From positions 29,242,792 to 29,306,791 of the forward strand of contig OW387135.1 of assembly GCA_936440205.1 (NCBI GenBank): DNA of 64,000 bases, given 5' to 3'. The translations under genes and the position numbers were made by a program. Below the pieces are notes generated by a model. The model made no database searches and was not told where the DNA came from. It was given only the letters and a program-made list of their open reading frames with translations. The first letter of the stretch is position 1. Each line of letters begins with the position of its first letter. Shown one piece after another: positions 1 through 11,170 of the stretch. Origin of the DNA: Lepidonotus clava (lineage: Eukaryota; Annelida; Polychaeta; Phyllodocida; Polynoidae).

Positions 1-1
1 C

Positions 2-217
2 TTTCAGAACGGTGGTTTTTACAGTGCGGAGGACGCCGACTCTCTGCCCACCCCCGAGGCCGGTGCCAAGCGGGAGGGGGCCTTCTGTGTGTGGACCTGT
101 GAGCAGGTGGAGGCCCTGCTGGGCGAGCAGCTCGCCGGCCACGACCACCTCACCCAGGCCGACGTCTTCAAACACCACTACGGCGTCAAGACCCTGGGCA
201 ACGTGGATCCTTACCAG
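2..217 (+). CDS. SPATA20: SPATA20 exon (first visible; partial gene)
   Basis: This exon encodes 72 codons of a spermatogenesis-associated protein 20 (YyaL/DUF255) homologue. The family signature GGFYSAEDADS is at 11-43, followed by EGAFCVWTCEQVEALL and a HHYGVKTLGNVDP stretch matching the human order of motifs. The family has an N-terminal thioredoxin-like domain (left of the window) and an (alpha/alpha) barrel of the N-acylglucosamine-2-epimerase type. The enzymatic activity is not established, and the vertebrate gene is linked to sperm head-tail attachment. The exon ends at a GT donor (218) in phase 0. The bases CTTTCAG at 1-7 could themselves be an acceptor, which would make the exon begin at 8; the frame is open either way. 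GC content is far above the flanking intron. Confidence 0.93.
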
Positions 218-411
218 GTGGGCTAAAACGGCTCAACTTCTCCCTGTTTAGTATCCTAAGTAATTGTACAAGGATTATAATTTAGAAAAAAAAAGCAAAG
301 AAATAGAAAATGGTATTTTTCTTCTGTAGTATTCTCTCAGGCGTTAAACCTTGAAAACATTATATGCAAATAGGGGTAGGGAAGGGAAAATCAAATACTT
401 CCTGGGTCCAT

Positions 412-630
412 ATCTTCGTAACTGATTTTAGTGATTAGGCTAATTAGTTGAAATGTTATCAGTGTCCCATAATACCTGATTCTGTCTTGTCACCAAAAAT
501 AATTATGACATTTGAAAAAAAAAGTTGAAAAGGGACTGTGAAATATAGTTGTTTTGATTTACAAACACAATAGATATGAATGAGAGACTTTCACCTAATT
601 AGCCTAATCACAGAAAACAGTTACGAAGAT
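412..630. repeat. Inverted-repeat element (MITE-like) in intron 1
   Basis: The arms at 412-453 and 589-630 are reverse complements over about 42 bp with a few mismatches. Both contain ATCTTCGTAACTG at the outer end and GATTAGGCTAATTAG inside. The 135-bp centre is AT-rich with no ORF. Size and structure suit a non-autonomous DNA transposon. I did not recognise the family or a clear target duplication. Confidence 0.7.
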
Positions 631-654
631 AACTGTGGGCGTGATAGCCAACAG

Positions 655-716
655 TGAGCCGCATCTGTACATACACGAAATGACATTATTTCGTATATGT
701 AAGAAATTATGGCTCA
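655..716. repeat. Imperfect hairpin
   Basis: TGAGCC (655-660) pairs with GGCTCA (711-716). Inside, TACATACACGAAAT pairs imperfectly with ATTTCGTATATGTA around a short loop. It lies just right of the MITE-like repeat. It could be a decayed palindromic element or a structured RNA; nothing decides between these. Confidence 0.5.
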
Positions 717-1140
717 GTAAGTATTTTCAAAAATGAAAGAAAAACTACAATAAATGAGTTCGAGCTGGGACTCCTAGGACTGCATAGAGGGGTTGACCGT
801 CCCAGAAATTGATGTACGATGCGAAGCTAAAAACACTTCTCATCTCTGACCAGGGAAATACAATGACTGTGTCCTAGGAATTAGATGGCTTATGCTTGAC
901 TTACCACTTTTCAAAGAAATCATGGTTCTATTGTTACACTTTTTGAAGCAGACAAATATACCATTTTCTTAGACTCATTATTTGTATACTGTGTAAGGCT
1001 TGTAAGGTCTATGCGAATATGAAATCCTGAATAAATCGCAAGATCTGAGGGTCTCAGAGCTTGACTGGCCGTATTCCATCTTATTTCAGCATAATTTATC
1101 AGTTGGTTCATAGAAACAACATTTTCTTTACAAAAATTAG

Positions 1141-1333
1141 GATCCCCACGAAGAACTGAAGGGGCAAAACGTTCTCATTGTGCGGGGGAATGTGGCAGAA
1201 ACGGCGGAGAAGTTTTGTCTCTCCCTGGAGGAAACTGAGGCCGTACTGGGGAAATGTCGGAAAATTCTTTTCGATGTCCGCAAAACGCGACCACCGCCAC
1301 ACCTGGACAATAAGATGCTCACGTCATGGAATG
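1141..1333 (+). CDS. SPATA20: SPATA20 exon 2
   Basis: This exon encodes DPHEELKGQNVLIVRG at its start and KTRPPPHLDNKMLTSWN at its end. It is the family's conserved 'KG.NVL' and 'RPRPHLDDKML..WNGLM' region of the barrel domain. The acceptor AG is at 1139-1140. The donor GT is at 1334-1335 after one base of the next codon, which together with exon 3 restores Gly in the invariant WNGLM motif. Intron 1 is 923 bp. Confidence 0.95.
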
Positions 1334-1606
1334 GTGGGTGCTTTTATTACTGTTGTTTACTACTCTAGTTAAAACTAATTGTCCTATGTTTGATTCTTCG
1401 AATTTTGAGTTTTTTGTTGACAAATTAAGGGTAAACATTCTTAACATCTGTCATAGCTTACATATTTATGCAGGGGCAGATGGTTGATTTATTTATTTCT
1501 GTAGAATAGATATTTGGATTTTGGGTATTTCGATATGATACATTTATCGTGTCAAATATTACAAAATCGTAATCCTAATAGTGTATCCTCTTTCTGAATT
1601 ACACAG

Positions 1607-1775
1607 GTCTCATGATTTCGGGCTTTGCCAAAGCTGGTCAGATCCTTGGCGATCAAGACTACATTGACAGATCGACCAAAGCGGCGCACTTTCTGAAAAC
1701 ACACATGTACAATGAAGAAACGGGAGTCCTATTACGTAGTTCTTATGCGGGAGAGAACGATGCAGTTACCCAAAG
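1607..1775 (+). CDS. SPATA20: SPATA20 exon 3
   Basis: This exon continues the barrel domain. GLMISGFAKAGQILGD is followed by DYIDRSTKAAHFLKTHMYNEETGVLLRSSYAGE, which aligns with the human GLMVSGYAVTGAVLG and AAKFLKRHMFD..GRLMRTCYTG segments. The acceptor is ACACAG at 1601-1606 and the donor GTAAAT at 1776. The two trailing bases AG join the T that opens exon 4 to give Ser. Intron 2 is only 273 bp. Confidence 0.95.
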
Positions 1776-2413
1776 GTAAATATGTTTTTTTTCGGTATCT
1801 TAAAGATTATATGGAACTTTGATGGAATATGACTGTGTATCATTGGGATGCTTTCATCTATTAGAAAACAGAAAAGTAGATTTGCGGTGTAATTTAGAGG
1901 CTGTGAATATGTGTACCGTTCTATAGATACGTACTTGATTCTATAGTTACTACAAAAATATATATTGATTATCAATTTACTGTTATTGAAGATCTTGAGA
2001 GAAATGGTTAGATATAGCCTTTAAAGTCTATATTGGTCAGGCTTTTACATCAGTCCAAAGACTTAGATAGATGCGACAACGAAGCAAAAAGAAACAAATC
2101 GAAAACAATCAGTTATATTTGTATGAAAAATTCAAGCTCACCATCGGAAATCCCACTAATGGAACACACTGTATTGACTACAAACTGATTGACTCCACTT
2201 CTCCACATTACCTTTACAGAGCAAAATATACTAGCAAACTTGCACAAACTTTAAATACATCCTGTAATGTGTACAGTCATAGACATAAATTTTATACTTG
2301 GAATACGCACCAATGGAAATGTTTGGAATCCTAGTTAGACTAAATATCTCACTTGAACTATTCACCAATGGTTAGTATACAGACCTTATAACTTAAATGT
2401 ATACCCCTGACAG
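1776..2413 (+). other. SPATA20 intron 3, no further feature seen
   Basis: AT-rich intron of 638 bp with a GTAAAT donor and a GACAG acceptor. An 87-codon open frame at 2071-2334 has no recognisable motif and sits wholly inside the intron; it looks accidental. Confidence 0.7.
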
Positions 2414-2622
2414 TCCCACTCCCATCGAGGGGTTCGTGGACGACTACGCCTTCCTGATCCGCGGGCTGGTCGACCTGTACGAGGCGGGTCAGGACGAGTC
2501 GTGGTTGGTGTGGGCCGAGCGCCTCCAGGACCAGCAGGACCTGCTCTTCTGGGACACGGAGGGCGGCGCCTACTTCTCCTCCAGGGCCGACGATAAGTCC
2601 ATCATCATCCGCATGAAGGAAG
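2414..2622 (+). CDS. SPATA20: SPATA20 exon 4
   Basis: This exon encodes SPTPIEGFVDDYAFLIRGLVDLYEAGQ, then WLVWAERLQDQQDLLFWDTEGGAYFSS. These match the family's 'DDYAF.I.GLLDLYE' and 'LFWD..GGYF' motifs of the alpha/alpha barrel. The acceptor is CAG at 2411-2413. The donor GTAGGG at 2623 leaves one base (G), which exon 5 completes to Asp. The exon is strongly GC-rich (CTC/CTG, GCC, CGC codons) in an AT-rich setting. Confidence 0.96.
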
Positions 2623-3644
2623 GTAGGGCTGGTTTAGTTACTTGTCTGGGTGTTTGTTTATTTTCTAAGCGTGACAGCAGTATTTGTTCTTAAATGGTTG
2701 TACATGGAAGATATACTAATCGGATGGTTGGGGATTACTTGATTAAGATTTATGAAGTTCAATTTGCAAGGATGTGCTGCTTTTGTTACCCTTTTTTGTG
2801 CGCAATCCTCTCGTTGATTCTAATCACAGTTTCCATAAGTTGACTCTAGAATTGTCTATAAAGGTCTTAGATATACATAATACATTCACCATATATTAAT
2901 ATTTTTACACGGAATTCTGAAGGCGGATGTCATACCGACCCGTTTATCTTTAATTGTACCCCAGAAAATGTCAATTATGTACGTATTATACACCAGGTCA
3001 GTAGTGACCATGGGGACCAGACGATAAAGGGGCTGTAAGCCAACTATGGACTATGATGATATTTTTTTACCAAATTATATTTCTGATGCCCTATGCGTTG
3101 GAATTTTATTAGAAACTAATTATAAGCGCATTTACACCTCATACCTAGATATACCTGAAGTACTTCAGAGCCATCTCATAGACATAGCGAATCTAGTAAT
3201 AAAATGCACTACAAAGTTTATTTCACTGGTCTTGGGTCATGGGAAAGTAGCCAACGTCGCTTCAAAAACTTATAAATCTGTGGACTTGGACATTTTGGAA
3301 ATATTATGACATGTACAATCATAATAAATTATACAGTTAGCGCTTTATCATGAGGTCTTTTCATGAACACTGAGCATTGTGAGAAATGAAAGAAATTCTC
3401 GTTTAATAAATGACTGTACTGTTCCGTCTTTATCAGGAAGTGTAGCTTCTCGAAAAGAATAAAAAGAATAGAATTGAGAAATTAGAACGGTAGAAAACAA
3501 AGGCCCTTCTCTTCCATATAATTTAGCTGGGGAAATCTTGATATGTGGCCGCTTATACCGTCAGTAATATTGTCTCCCAGGGAGGAAAGGCCCCTCAGCA
3601 CATTATGTAGATATATGGGCCCAGGTTAAGAGGGCTATCACAGT
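2623..3644 (+). other. Start of the 26.6-kb SPATA20 intron 4; nothing recognised
   Basis: AT-rich sequence between the exon 4 donor and the tandem duplication. An 87-codon ORF at 3046-3309 has no motif and is probably chance. Confidence 0.5.
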
Positions 3645-4996
3645 AATAATTGATGTGCTAAGGAATGGCACTCGGAATCATCGGTAGGACCCACCTAAAC
3701 TGCTAGTGTAGAGGGCACTGTATAGGGGTGGCGGCTGAAGGATTCATGCCCGCCAAGGTCAAAACCTGTAGCTATTTATCTAAAGGCGGAGGGTTTGGAT
3801 AACAATGGGGTGTTACACCTAGATCGTTATCTGGCATTGAGAGCACAATTAGGCTTTGACCAATTCACCTAACGATCCATTGGAGGGTGGACATCTTGGA
3901 ACAAAATTACTAAATGGGTAAAATGTTCACGTGAAATGCACATCAGGGAAACACATGGCACATCAGGGAAACATCATGGCATTTTGAGATTTACCTAAAA
4001 TACAGGGATTTTCCCCCCAGGTTATGATTTTTCCTTAGTGTAACCTTTGCGACGTTTGTTGACATCTTTCTGTCTGACACCCTTGGCTACAACAGTCTGA
4101 GCGGGTTCACGTCATAGGACCTACTGAGACGTATCAGGGTTTAAAATGTCACTCTTATTCTAATGTCAACAGCGTCTTTTGAATCTCTGGTAGATCTATG
4201 AGTAAAAATGTTGGGTCTCAAGTGATGACGCCCATGAGAGAAAATCTTGTTCTTTTGGTCTGAAACCTTTTTTGAAATTCGTCAAATTCCTATTCAGAAA
4301 TGGAATCTAATTAGCACAGAAATAATTGATGTGCTAAGGAATGGCACTCGGAATCATCAGTAGGACCCACCTAAACTGCTAGTGTAGAGGGCATTGTTTA
4401 GGGGTGGCGGCTGAAGGATGCATGTCCGCCAAGGTCAAAACCTATGGCCATTTATCTAAAGACGGAGGGTTTTAATAACGATGGGGTGTTACACCTAGAT
4501 CGTTATCTGGCATTGAGAGCACAATTAGGCTTTGACCAATTCACCTAACGATCCATTGGAGGGTGGACATCTTGGAACAAAATTACTAAATGTGTAAAAT
4601 GTTCACGTGAAATGCACATGGAAAAGAGGGGAGATGACAAGTTTCCCCCTTCAGGGAAACACATGGCATTTTGAGATTTACCTAAAATACAGGGATTTTC
4701 CCCCCAGGTTATGATTTTTCCTTAGTGTAACCTTTGCGACGTTTGTTGACATCTTTCTGTCTGACACCCTTGGCTACAACATTCTGAGCGGGTTCACGTC
4801 ATAGGACCTACTGAGACGTATCAGAGTTTAAGATGTCGCTCTTATTCTAATGTCAACAGCGTCTTTTGAATCTCTGGTAGATCTATGAGTAAAAATGTAG
4901 GGTCTTAAGTGATCACGCCCCGGAGAGAAAATCATGTTCTTTTGGTCTCAAACCTTTTTTGAAATTCGTCGAATCCCTTTTCAGAAATGGAATGTA
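3645..4996. repeat. Tandem duplication, about 670 bp x 2
   Basis: Copy 1 (3645-4313) and copy 2 (4321-4996) both begin AATAATTGATGTGCTAAGG. They run in parallel to TCAGAAATGGAAT at a constant offset near 676 bp, with scattered differences. Copy 1 also has a short local doubling of CACATCAGGGAAAC near 3942-3975, where copy 2 carries a purine-rich insertion. I saw no terminal inverted repeats or ORF. It is either a local duplication or two units of a larger dispersed repeat. Confidence 0.88.
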
Positions 4997-7900
4997 ATTT
5001 TGGCAGTATTGACAGAGAGATGAGGCAAACCTTTAATTTCTGATGACTTGTTCACTTTCATTACTGTTTATCGGACCTAATTTTTCTCTGTAGATGCACA
5101 AGCCAAGGTTACGCTCCTTAAAGGGAGACAAAACCAATATCTGGTCAAAATTTGGCAAAATGTGTTAACTATTGAAATACTTTCTATAACCATAGCTGAG
5201 GTCCATGATTCATCAAAATACAATAAAATATATCCCTGGTCAATTTTGGTGACCCACGAAAATTTGTTTGTTTACAAACATTGCTGTCTACAGACAGGAA
5301 AGACAGGAGATTTTTTTAATACAAGTTAACTCAAGTTAGTTTTCATGGTTTAAAATGTTCCACTCTCTAAGGTAAGACTCTTAAAATGTATTTCTATAGT
5401 TATTTGAGTTTGAAACATTGTGTCACATTTTAGCACAGCATTGCTTTTGGCTGCCTTTAATACTATACAATGCAAACGAAACCTTGCAAGACATAATTAT
5501 GCCCTATATGAAACACCTAATCTTAACATTAAGCTTTAAATAACAAGACGCATCTCAATTTATGTACTCTTATTTTGTGAAAGATTTGACGATGCCTTTT
5601 GCTTTCCTTTTATACGTTCCAACAAACTATCAAAATTTCTATGATGTAAGGTCAAACAACTTTTCAAGTTCTTGAGTGGTTTCTTTACTGCCATATCTAA
5701 GGGCTCAAAGAAGGATATTTTTTAACAAGCTAGTAGACAGCGGCAATCCATAATCTGCGCGCCCAAAGGTGGGCTCCCAAATTGCCAAGATTCATGATCC
5801 GTCCAAATTAGGCGTTATGGCTGGGTGTAGAGGGACTTAAGGGGCAAGTAGCCCCCATCACAGTAACAAGCTTGGCAAAGTATCAAGGTGTCTGGACGGG
5901 TGAGACAGGCCCCGGTTCTCTGTGACCGAGTGACACGAAGATTCTCACCTTCAGAGAACCCATTCATCATACCCAGAGACGCACTTTGAGATGGGCATTA
6001 ATGATGGTACTTGGATGTAGTTCAGGTCCTAGATTTTTTTTCTCAGAATAATTCTTCATATTGGAACTAACCTTGTCATGTTATTTTATCGCCGTTTTTA
6101 GCTACAGGTTTAAAATTTGACATCTGGTTAGATACTGAAAAACACGTATTATTGCAGTTCTCTCGTAAATGATGTGTAACCTTTCAATAGCTTTGAGGCA
6201 TTTAAAAGTACATTTGTAGATTGGAATATTTCACCCTTATAATTCAAAGCATAACCGAAATATTTTCCTTAGTTTTTTTTCCGAAAATAGAACTACCCAT
6301 TAATAGGTAGTGTTAGAAATGGAAATACATTAAAAATGATGTTAGAAACTTTCACCATTAGAAATAAAAAGCTACGTAAACGAATTGTTAGAAAATAAAA
6401 TGATAAAATGTCCATGAAGCATGAGGATAAAACTTTCCCATATGAATCGATCTAATAGAAACAATATTTAGCAATATCTCAATTAATTAGCATATTTAGA
6501 ACAATCAAAATATCGGTAAGAGCCGTATTTTTGACACCAAGAATGAGGACAACGAGCTGAGTGAAAACTTATCTAATTTCAAAAGGCATGAAGATCTTAA
6601 ATAGTAGTTTAACTCTGTTATCTTCGATATTATATAGGTTAGACGTGTAAGAAAGCAAAAACACACAAGTCTTGAGAGTAAAGACGTATTCCAGTAGCGA
6701 GCGAGGAACTATCAAGAGAAATCTGGAGATTGATAATTGTTGACACCCGAATAATCCTCTACTCTGCACGTTTTGTTATAATAAGAAAGATGGAGGAGGA
6801 TCGAATCCAGATGAATGGGTGAGGAGGTGTGTGATCCATCACTTCAGGTAGACTATAGCCGCCCGGGCCGCTTTTACTACGCTACCCACTCACAGGCGTG
6901 GTAAAACGTAATTAATTGTGACAGGTAATGTTCAAATCTCGAGCAGGAACGTCAAATATATGCATAAAAAGTGCATGCCATCGCATCTACGTATTCAAGC
7001 GGGCCGACATGTGATAAACCGTCTTTTTATTGGAGACACTCTTTATTTGATTTTTGTCGTAAAAGCTGTACCAAAGGGGGTGGGTTTCTGATCATCGGGT
7101 CACAAGTAAAAGGTAGGGGAGGGAAAAAACGTAAGAAATGCCCGAGGCCAAAGCTATCATCTGGCATGTTGCTAACAAATAACTACTATCATTAAACTTC
7201 TTATCCGTTAGGGCATCGGTTGCCATCGTGATGTTGTTATAGATTAATTTTTTTATCTGAATGTCATCTTAAAAAGGTTCTTTAAATGTTGGCGTGCGAG
7301 GGGTAATGGTTAGAGTCTAGCACACAGGTGATTTATCAGAGGTGTACTTAGTGGATGATTCACGTCACGGTCCAGCTTTTTAAAAAACAAATCCAAGCAT
7401 TACATTTCCCATCGAGCGTAACCTTCGTCTGAGATTTTGGTGATGTGAAATGAAAAGCTCAACCGATATATTGCTGGGCTGTCCATTAGTTAGAGGGTTA
7501 TTGGTATGACTTGTAATGAAAAAGTATGTGGTTTTAGAATGTGTCTTGTTTTTCATAAGTTTGTTTTTAAAGACAAACATAACCAATTCAGAATAAAATA
7601 AATCCTATTTCAATTTCTACCTTTTCGATTTGCATGTCTGAATATATCATCTTTAGTCGTTGGAAGCAATCGTGAAGTATAATCACTATATTCCAATGTC
7701 TCAACCACATATATTATATGGAATATGGGGGACATTAGACATAAATAATTCCGGATACGAATACAATAGGATATTGTCTAGAGACTTATTGATTGTTATC
7801 CCGTAATGGTTATGTGGTCTGCGCAGCTGTAATGGATAGCGTGACTGGAAATCATCGGGGATATTGTGATTCATTAAGCGAGTCCCAATGTGACAGTAAT

Positions 7901-8394
7901 TCTGCGCATAGACTCACCTTTCATTTATATAATGTGCCTTTTTTTTGCGCAAAAGTAGCGAGGTGGCAGCCGTCGAATGTAGTAATTAGGGAAAGCCAAA
8001 TCTGTGTTAGTCTTTTTTGGTGGATGGTAATGAAGGATAATGTACGAGTATGTAGATGTAATTCATGTTGTGATCCCCCCAAAACATGCATGTTCGGTAA
8101 TTTACAGATGTACCCAACTAGTTTTCCCCCATATTTTCCTGTCCAAACTTACTTCGGAGTATCCTCATGGTTTCCCAGACAGAGCATAGTATAAAAATTT
8201 ATGTATTTTCAACGGTGGTTAATTGGTACTATTCAACATCCACACAGTAACCTTTCATTACCTCAACATGAATGTGAAAATAAACCTAGCTTTTATGGTG
8301 TAGGAAAAGAACGATTCCATCGAGTTTGGTAGACTGTCCATTCCAGACAAGAGCAAAGTTAGAGCCTTGTATATTATTCAAAGCCAGTTTCCCC
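4997..8394. other. AT-rich intronic DNA, no gene seen
   Basis: Low-complexity, AT-rich intron sequence. A slightly GC-richer patch near 5740-5990 may be an old repeat. ORFs of 66-133 codons here have no motif, poor composition and no splice logic. Confidence 0.5.
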
Positions 8395-8399
8395 TTAGC

Positions 8400-8640
8400 T
8401 CCATGAAAGGATAATGTAGAGGCTGGCAAATAACGGAGGGCGGCTCTGACCGCTGCACAGAGGACCGTCTAATCCAACTGTCAGCCGTGGCCGGCGTGCA
8501 GAGACAAAACTTTTAAAGTACTTGATAATTATGGCAAAGTGCTGCCGAGACTGACGGCCCCCCATTAGGGGCCTCCACAGCTGAAGGGTGATGAAGAGGA
8601 TATATGCAACCCACATGTAGCCAGAGTCAGGGAGGATCAA
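8400..8640. promoter_or_regulatory. Candidate conserved non-coding/regulatory island
   Basis: A compositionally distinct, complex GC-rich block in AT-rich intron, with no plausible coding frame. It includes CAACTGTCAGCCGTGGCC and TTGATAATTATGGCAAAG segments, which have the look of transcription-factor-dense DNA. The call rests on composition only; conservation could not be tested here. Confidence 0.3.
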
Positions 8641-8879
8641 AATAACTTGATCTACATCAGAGCTTCTTCAACTTAATATGTCTATTGAATCAAGGTTTAG
8701 TGTTTTCATATGGATGTACGTATGATTGATATTTTTCCCTTTTTTAATTTATCTATCTGTTTAGCTATTGTGAAGCCAGTAATAAAAGACAGTATGAAGT
8801 TTTTCAATACGTATTCACTTTTTCCTAGTTTAGATTCCCATGTTTTATATGAACAAACACCCACAAGGGCCAAGGGTTG

Positions 8880-9300
8880 CTCTTTGTTTTCTTCTCTCTA
8901 TCCTTCCTAAAAATAAAGACCCGACACGACTTCGATTATATATGGGAGCGCCGCGGGCACCATTCGTTTTCTAGGAACAAAAAACCCTGGCCATTTTCTC
9001 TCGTCTTGACCTTTGGACGGAAAACTGACGCAGCAGGACGCGTTTTTCCCTCCGTTTTACCCTGCGTCTCGTGTGAGGGCGCCACTGTCGGGGGACGCAG
9101 GAAGCCATTGCCGTGCGTCTCCAGTAAATCGACGCCTCTGCCCCCTAGAAAAAGAGGCCCAGTAATTGGCTTGTTTGCATGTTTGATTGGGGCACGTTAG
9201 CGCAGTAATGGTAGCGGGGTATTGGGGGAGGGGTATAGGTGACAGACGTCCGTCTTGGATGTCTTTATCTGTCACTGACACCCTGACGGACACATGACCT
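8880..9300. other. GC-rich patch in intron 4, nature unknown
   Basis: A second GC-enriched stretch with many CpGs follows the first island. Short ORFs occur on both strands (to about 107 codons), but none has a motif. It may be regulatory. Confidence 0.3.
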
Positions 9301-9769
9301 TATGGACAATCCATGAACATTAATCAATATTTTGTTCTCATCTTCATAATTACTAAAACGCATATTTATTATGGTATGGGTTAAACAATTATGAAAAAAA
9401 ATCATGTCGGTTTTATGGAATGTTTTTTTTATCTATAATGTTAACAGGGATCCCTTTCATATGTGACCATAATAATTATAAGGGTTCTTTTTATGACAAC
9501 AATGTAGTAGAGTTCCATTGGATTTGTACAGATCTTTTTCATAGATAAATCTTAAACAGTCTTTTACGATCTTTTAAGTTTAACCAGTTTTTCTTAAATA
9601 GTCTACGGCAATGTCTACTGTGGTTTCCAGCATTGACCTTTTAAAAGAAACGCAATGAAAGATGATTTCCTGAGATTGCTTTTCCAAGGTCTACAATGGT
9701 TTATGCATTAATTTGGAACATCCTTGTTCGTAAGACATAGGAGCATACAGAGAGCTGTTGAAAGCTCCA

Positions 9770-11170
9770 TCACGGTCCCCTTTCCATGAAGCAGTACAAG
9801 ACAGATGGCCTATCTGCTACAGTCTGGTGTGTCGGCTCGTCCAGACGGGCCCGGCCGGGATGAGGGCTCGGGAGACATCCCCTGCATGTAAATGCCTAAG
9901 TTGGAGAAGCCTGTAAAGGTGGCCCCTTCAGCCCGACGGGGGTAACCGCCTGGAAAAGTACCTTGCCAGACATTGGCCCTTGTGAGGGGCTCGTGCAGTT
10001 ACCTGTCCGCCCCTCCCTCCCCCCAAATCCCACTCACCCCTCCCACGTCCCCCCGCCCCGCCTTTGGCTTCCTTGTCCGGGTGTTGGTGCGATGATGTAT
10101 CCATCACGGCGACTGGAGATCATCTCTGGAGTAATTTCCCTCCGCTCTGAGCGCCTCTGAGCAGCTCGCACAATCTGATAGCCGCCTGATGGCCTGTTTG
10201 TTAGCCGGCAATGAGATCTGAGGCGTGGGGCGCGCCGGCCGATTAGGGGCGCAGGGGGGCGGCGGCGGGCAGCGCCCTTCCCCCTGCCCGCCCCCTACCT
10301 GACGCCCTGCCCGCCCCGCCCGCCCTTATCTCCGTCGGCAGGTGCCCGCCGGTCATTGGTCAGTGGTGGTCAGCGCCGGCCGGCCAGGGGTCAGCGTGGG
10401 CTGGAAATGGACGTGGGATTGTGTTGGACGGCCAGCCTGTTTGATGTACAGATTGCATTTTGCGTCTCGTCGGCGGACGGGCGCGCACAGGAAAGTAGCC
10501 GTGCGCGGCCCCATTCGTCACCAGGTAAACTCAATACCGACCCCCCTCCCACCCCTCCTCAACCCCTCCCATCCAACTCCCCCCTCACCTATAGCATTGG
10601 CCGGCGGCTACCGTGGACCCACAGTACTAAAAGACAGATGAAGGTATTTGTGCGCCAATCCTCCACCCATGTATACCTGAAGCCCTTCCCGCCCCGGCCC
10701 CTACGCCCTGCATTCACTTTCTTGCCCCGACCCCTACCGGCCCTGAGCAGCTCGCCCAGCCCGGGCAGGCCCTTGGAGGTGGCCTCTCCGGGCCCCTCCG
10801 GGCAGAGGGCACCTCCAACACAACCCCTGGCAAACAGGGACCTCATCTGGCCGCCCCGGACCGCCCCAAATGAGCAGAAGCTAACCATACCCCCCTCCCC
10901 GTTCATCTCTGAGCTGCTCAGCGTTGGTTACCTATTTATCAGCGGCCGCTGGTCTATTGCTCCTGTTGCGCCCACACTGGTCGGCAATGATCCAGCTCTC
11001 AGAGGAGCAGCTCGCCTCCCCCAGCCCGCTTCTCTAGTGGCTGATGTATTACTGCTCGAGCTGCTCACGCAACCTTAGCCCTGCTTGATTAGTTTGACCC
11101 CCTAGCCTTAGAGGAGAGAACTCGCCGCCCGCTAGACCCCTTGTTGTCAGCAACTTTGCTCTGCAGCTGA
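9770..11170. promoter_or_regulatory. Large GC-rich candidate regulatory module with GAGCWGCTC cluster
   Basis: This is the GC-richest part of the intron. It contains five copies of the perfect palindrome GAGC-W-GCTC (10159, 10745, 10911, 11005, 11058), several flanked by CG or AG. C-rich tracts (10010-10060, 10260-10330, 10540-10590) produce long but proline-rich, unconvincing ORFs. The dense recurrence of one palindrome suggests a dimeric DNA-binding protein. An enhancer or an internal promoter are both possible. Confidence 0.45.

Noticed and set aside
2071-2334. 87-codon ORF in SPATA20 intron 3
   Set aside because: Lies wholly inside an intron whose flanking exons join perfectly without it; no family resemblance.
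7793-8194. 133-codon ORF, Cys-rich
   Set aside because: AT-rich intronic context and erratic composition; cysteines not in a recognisable spacing.
10356-11078. 240-codon plus-strand ORF in the GC-rich island
   Set aside because: Product is proline/serine/arginine-rich from C-rich simple sequence, with no domain and no splice context; overlapping frames are equally open. Treated as regulatory DNA.
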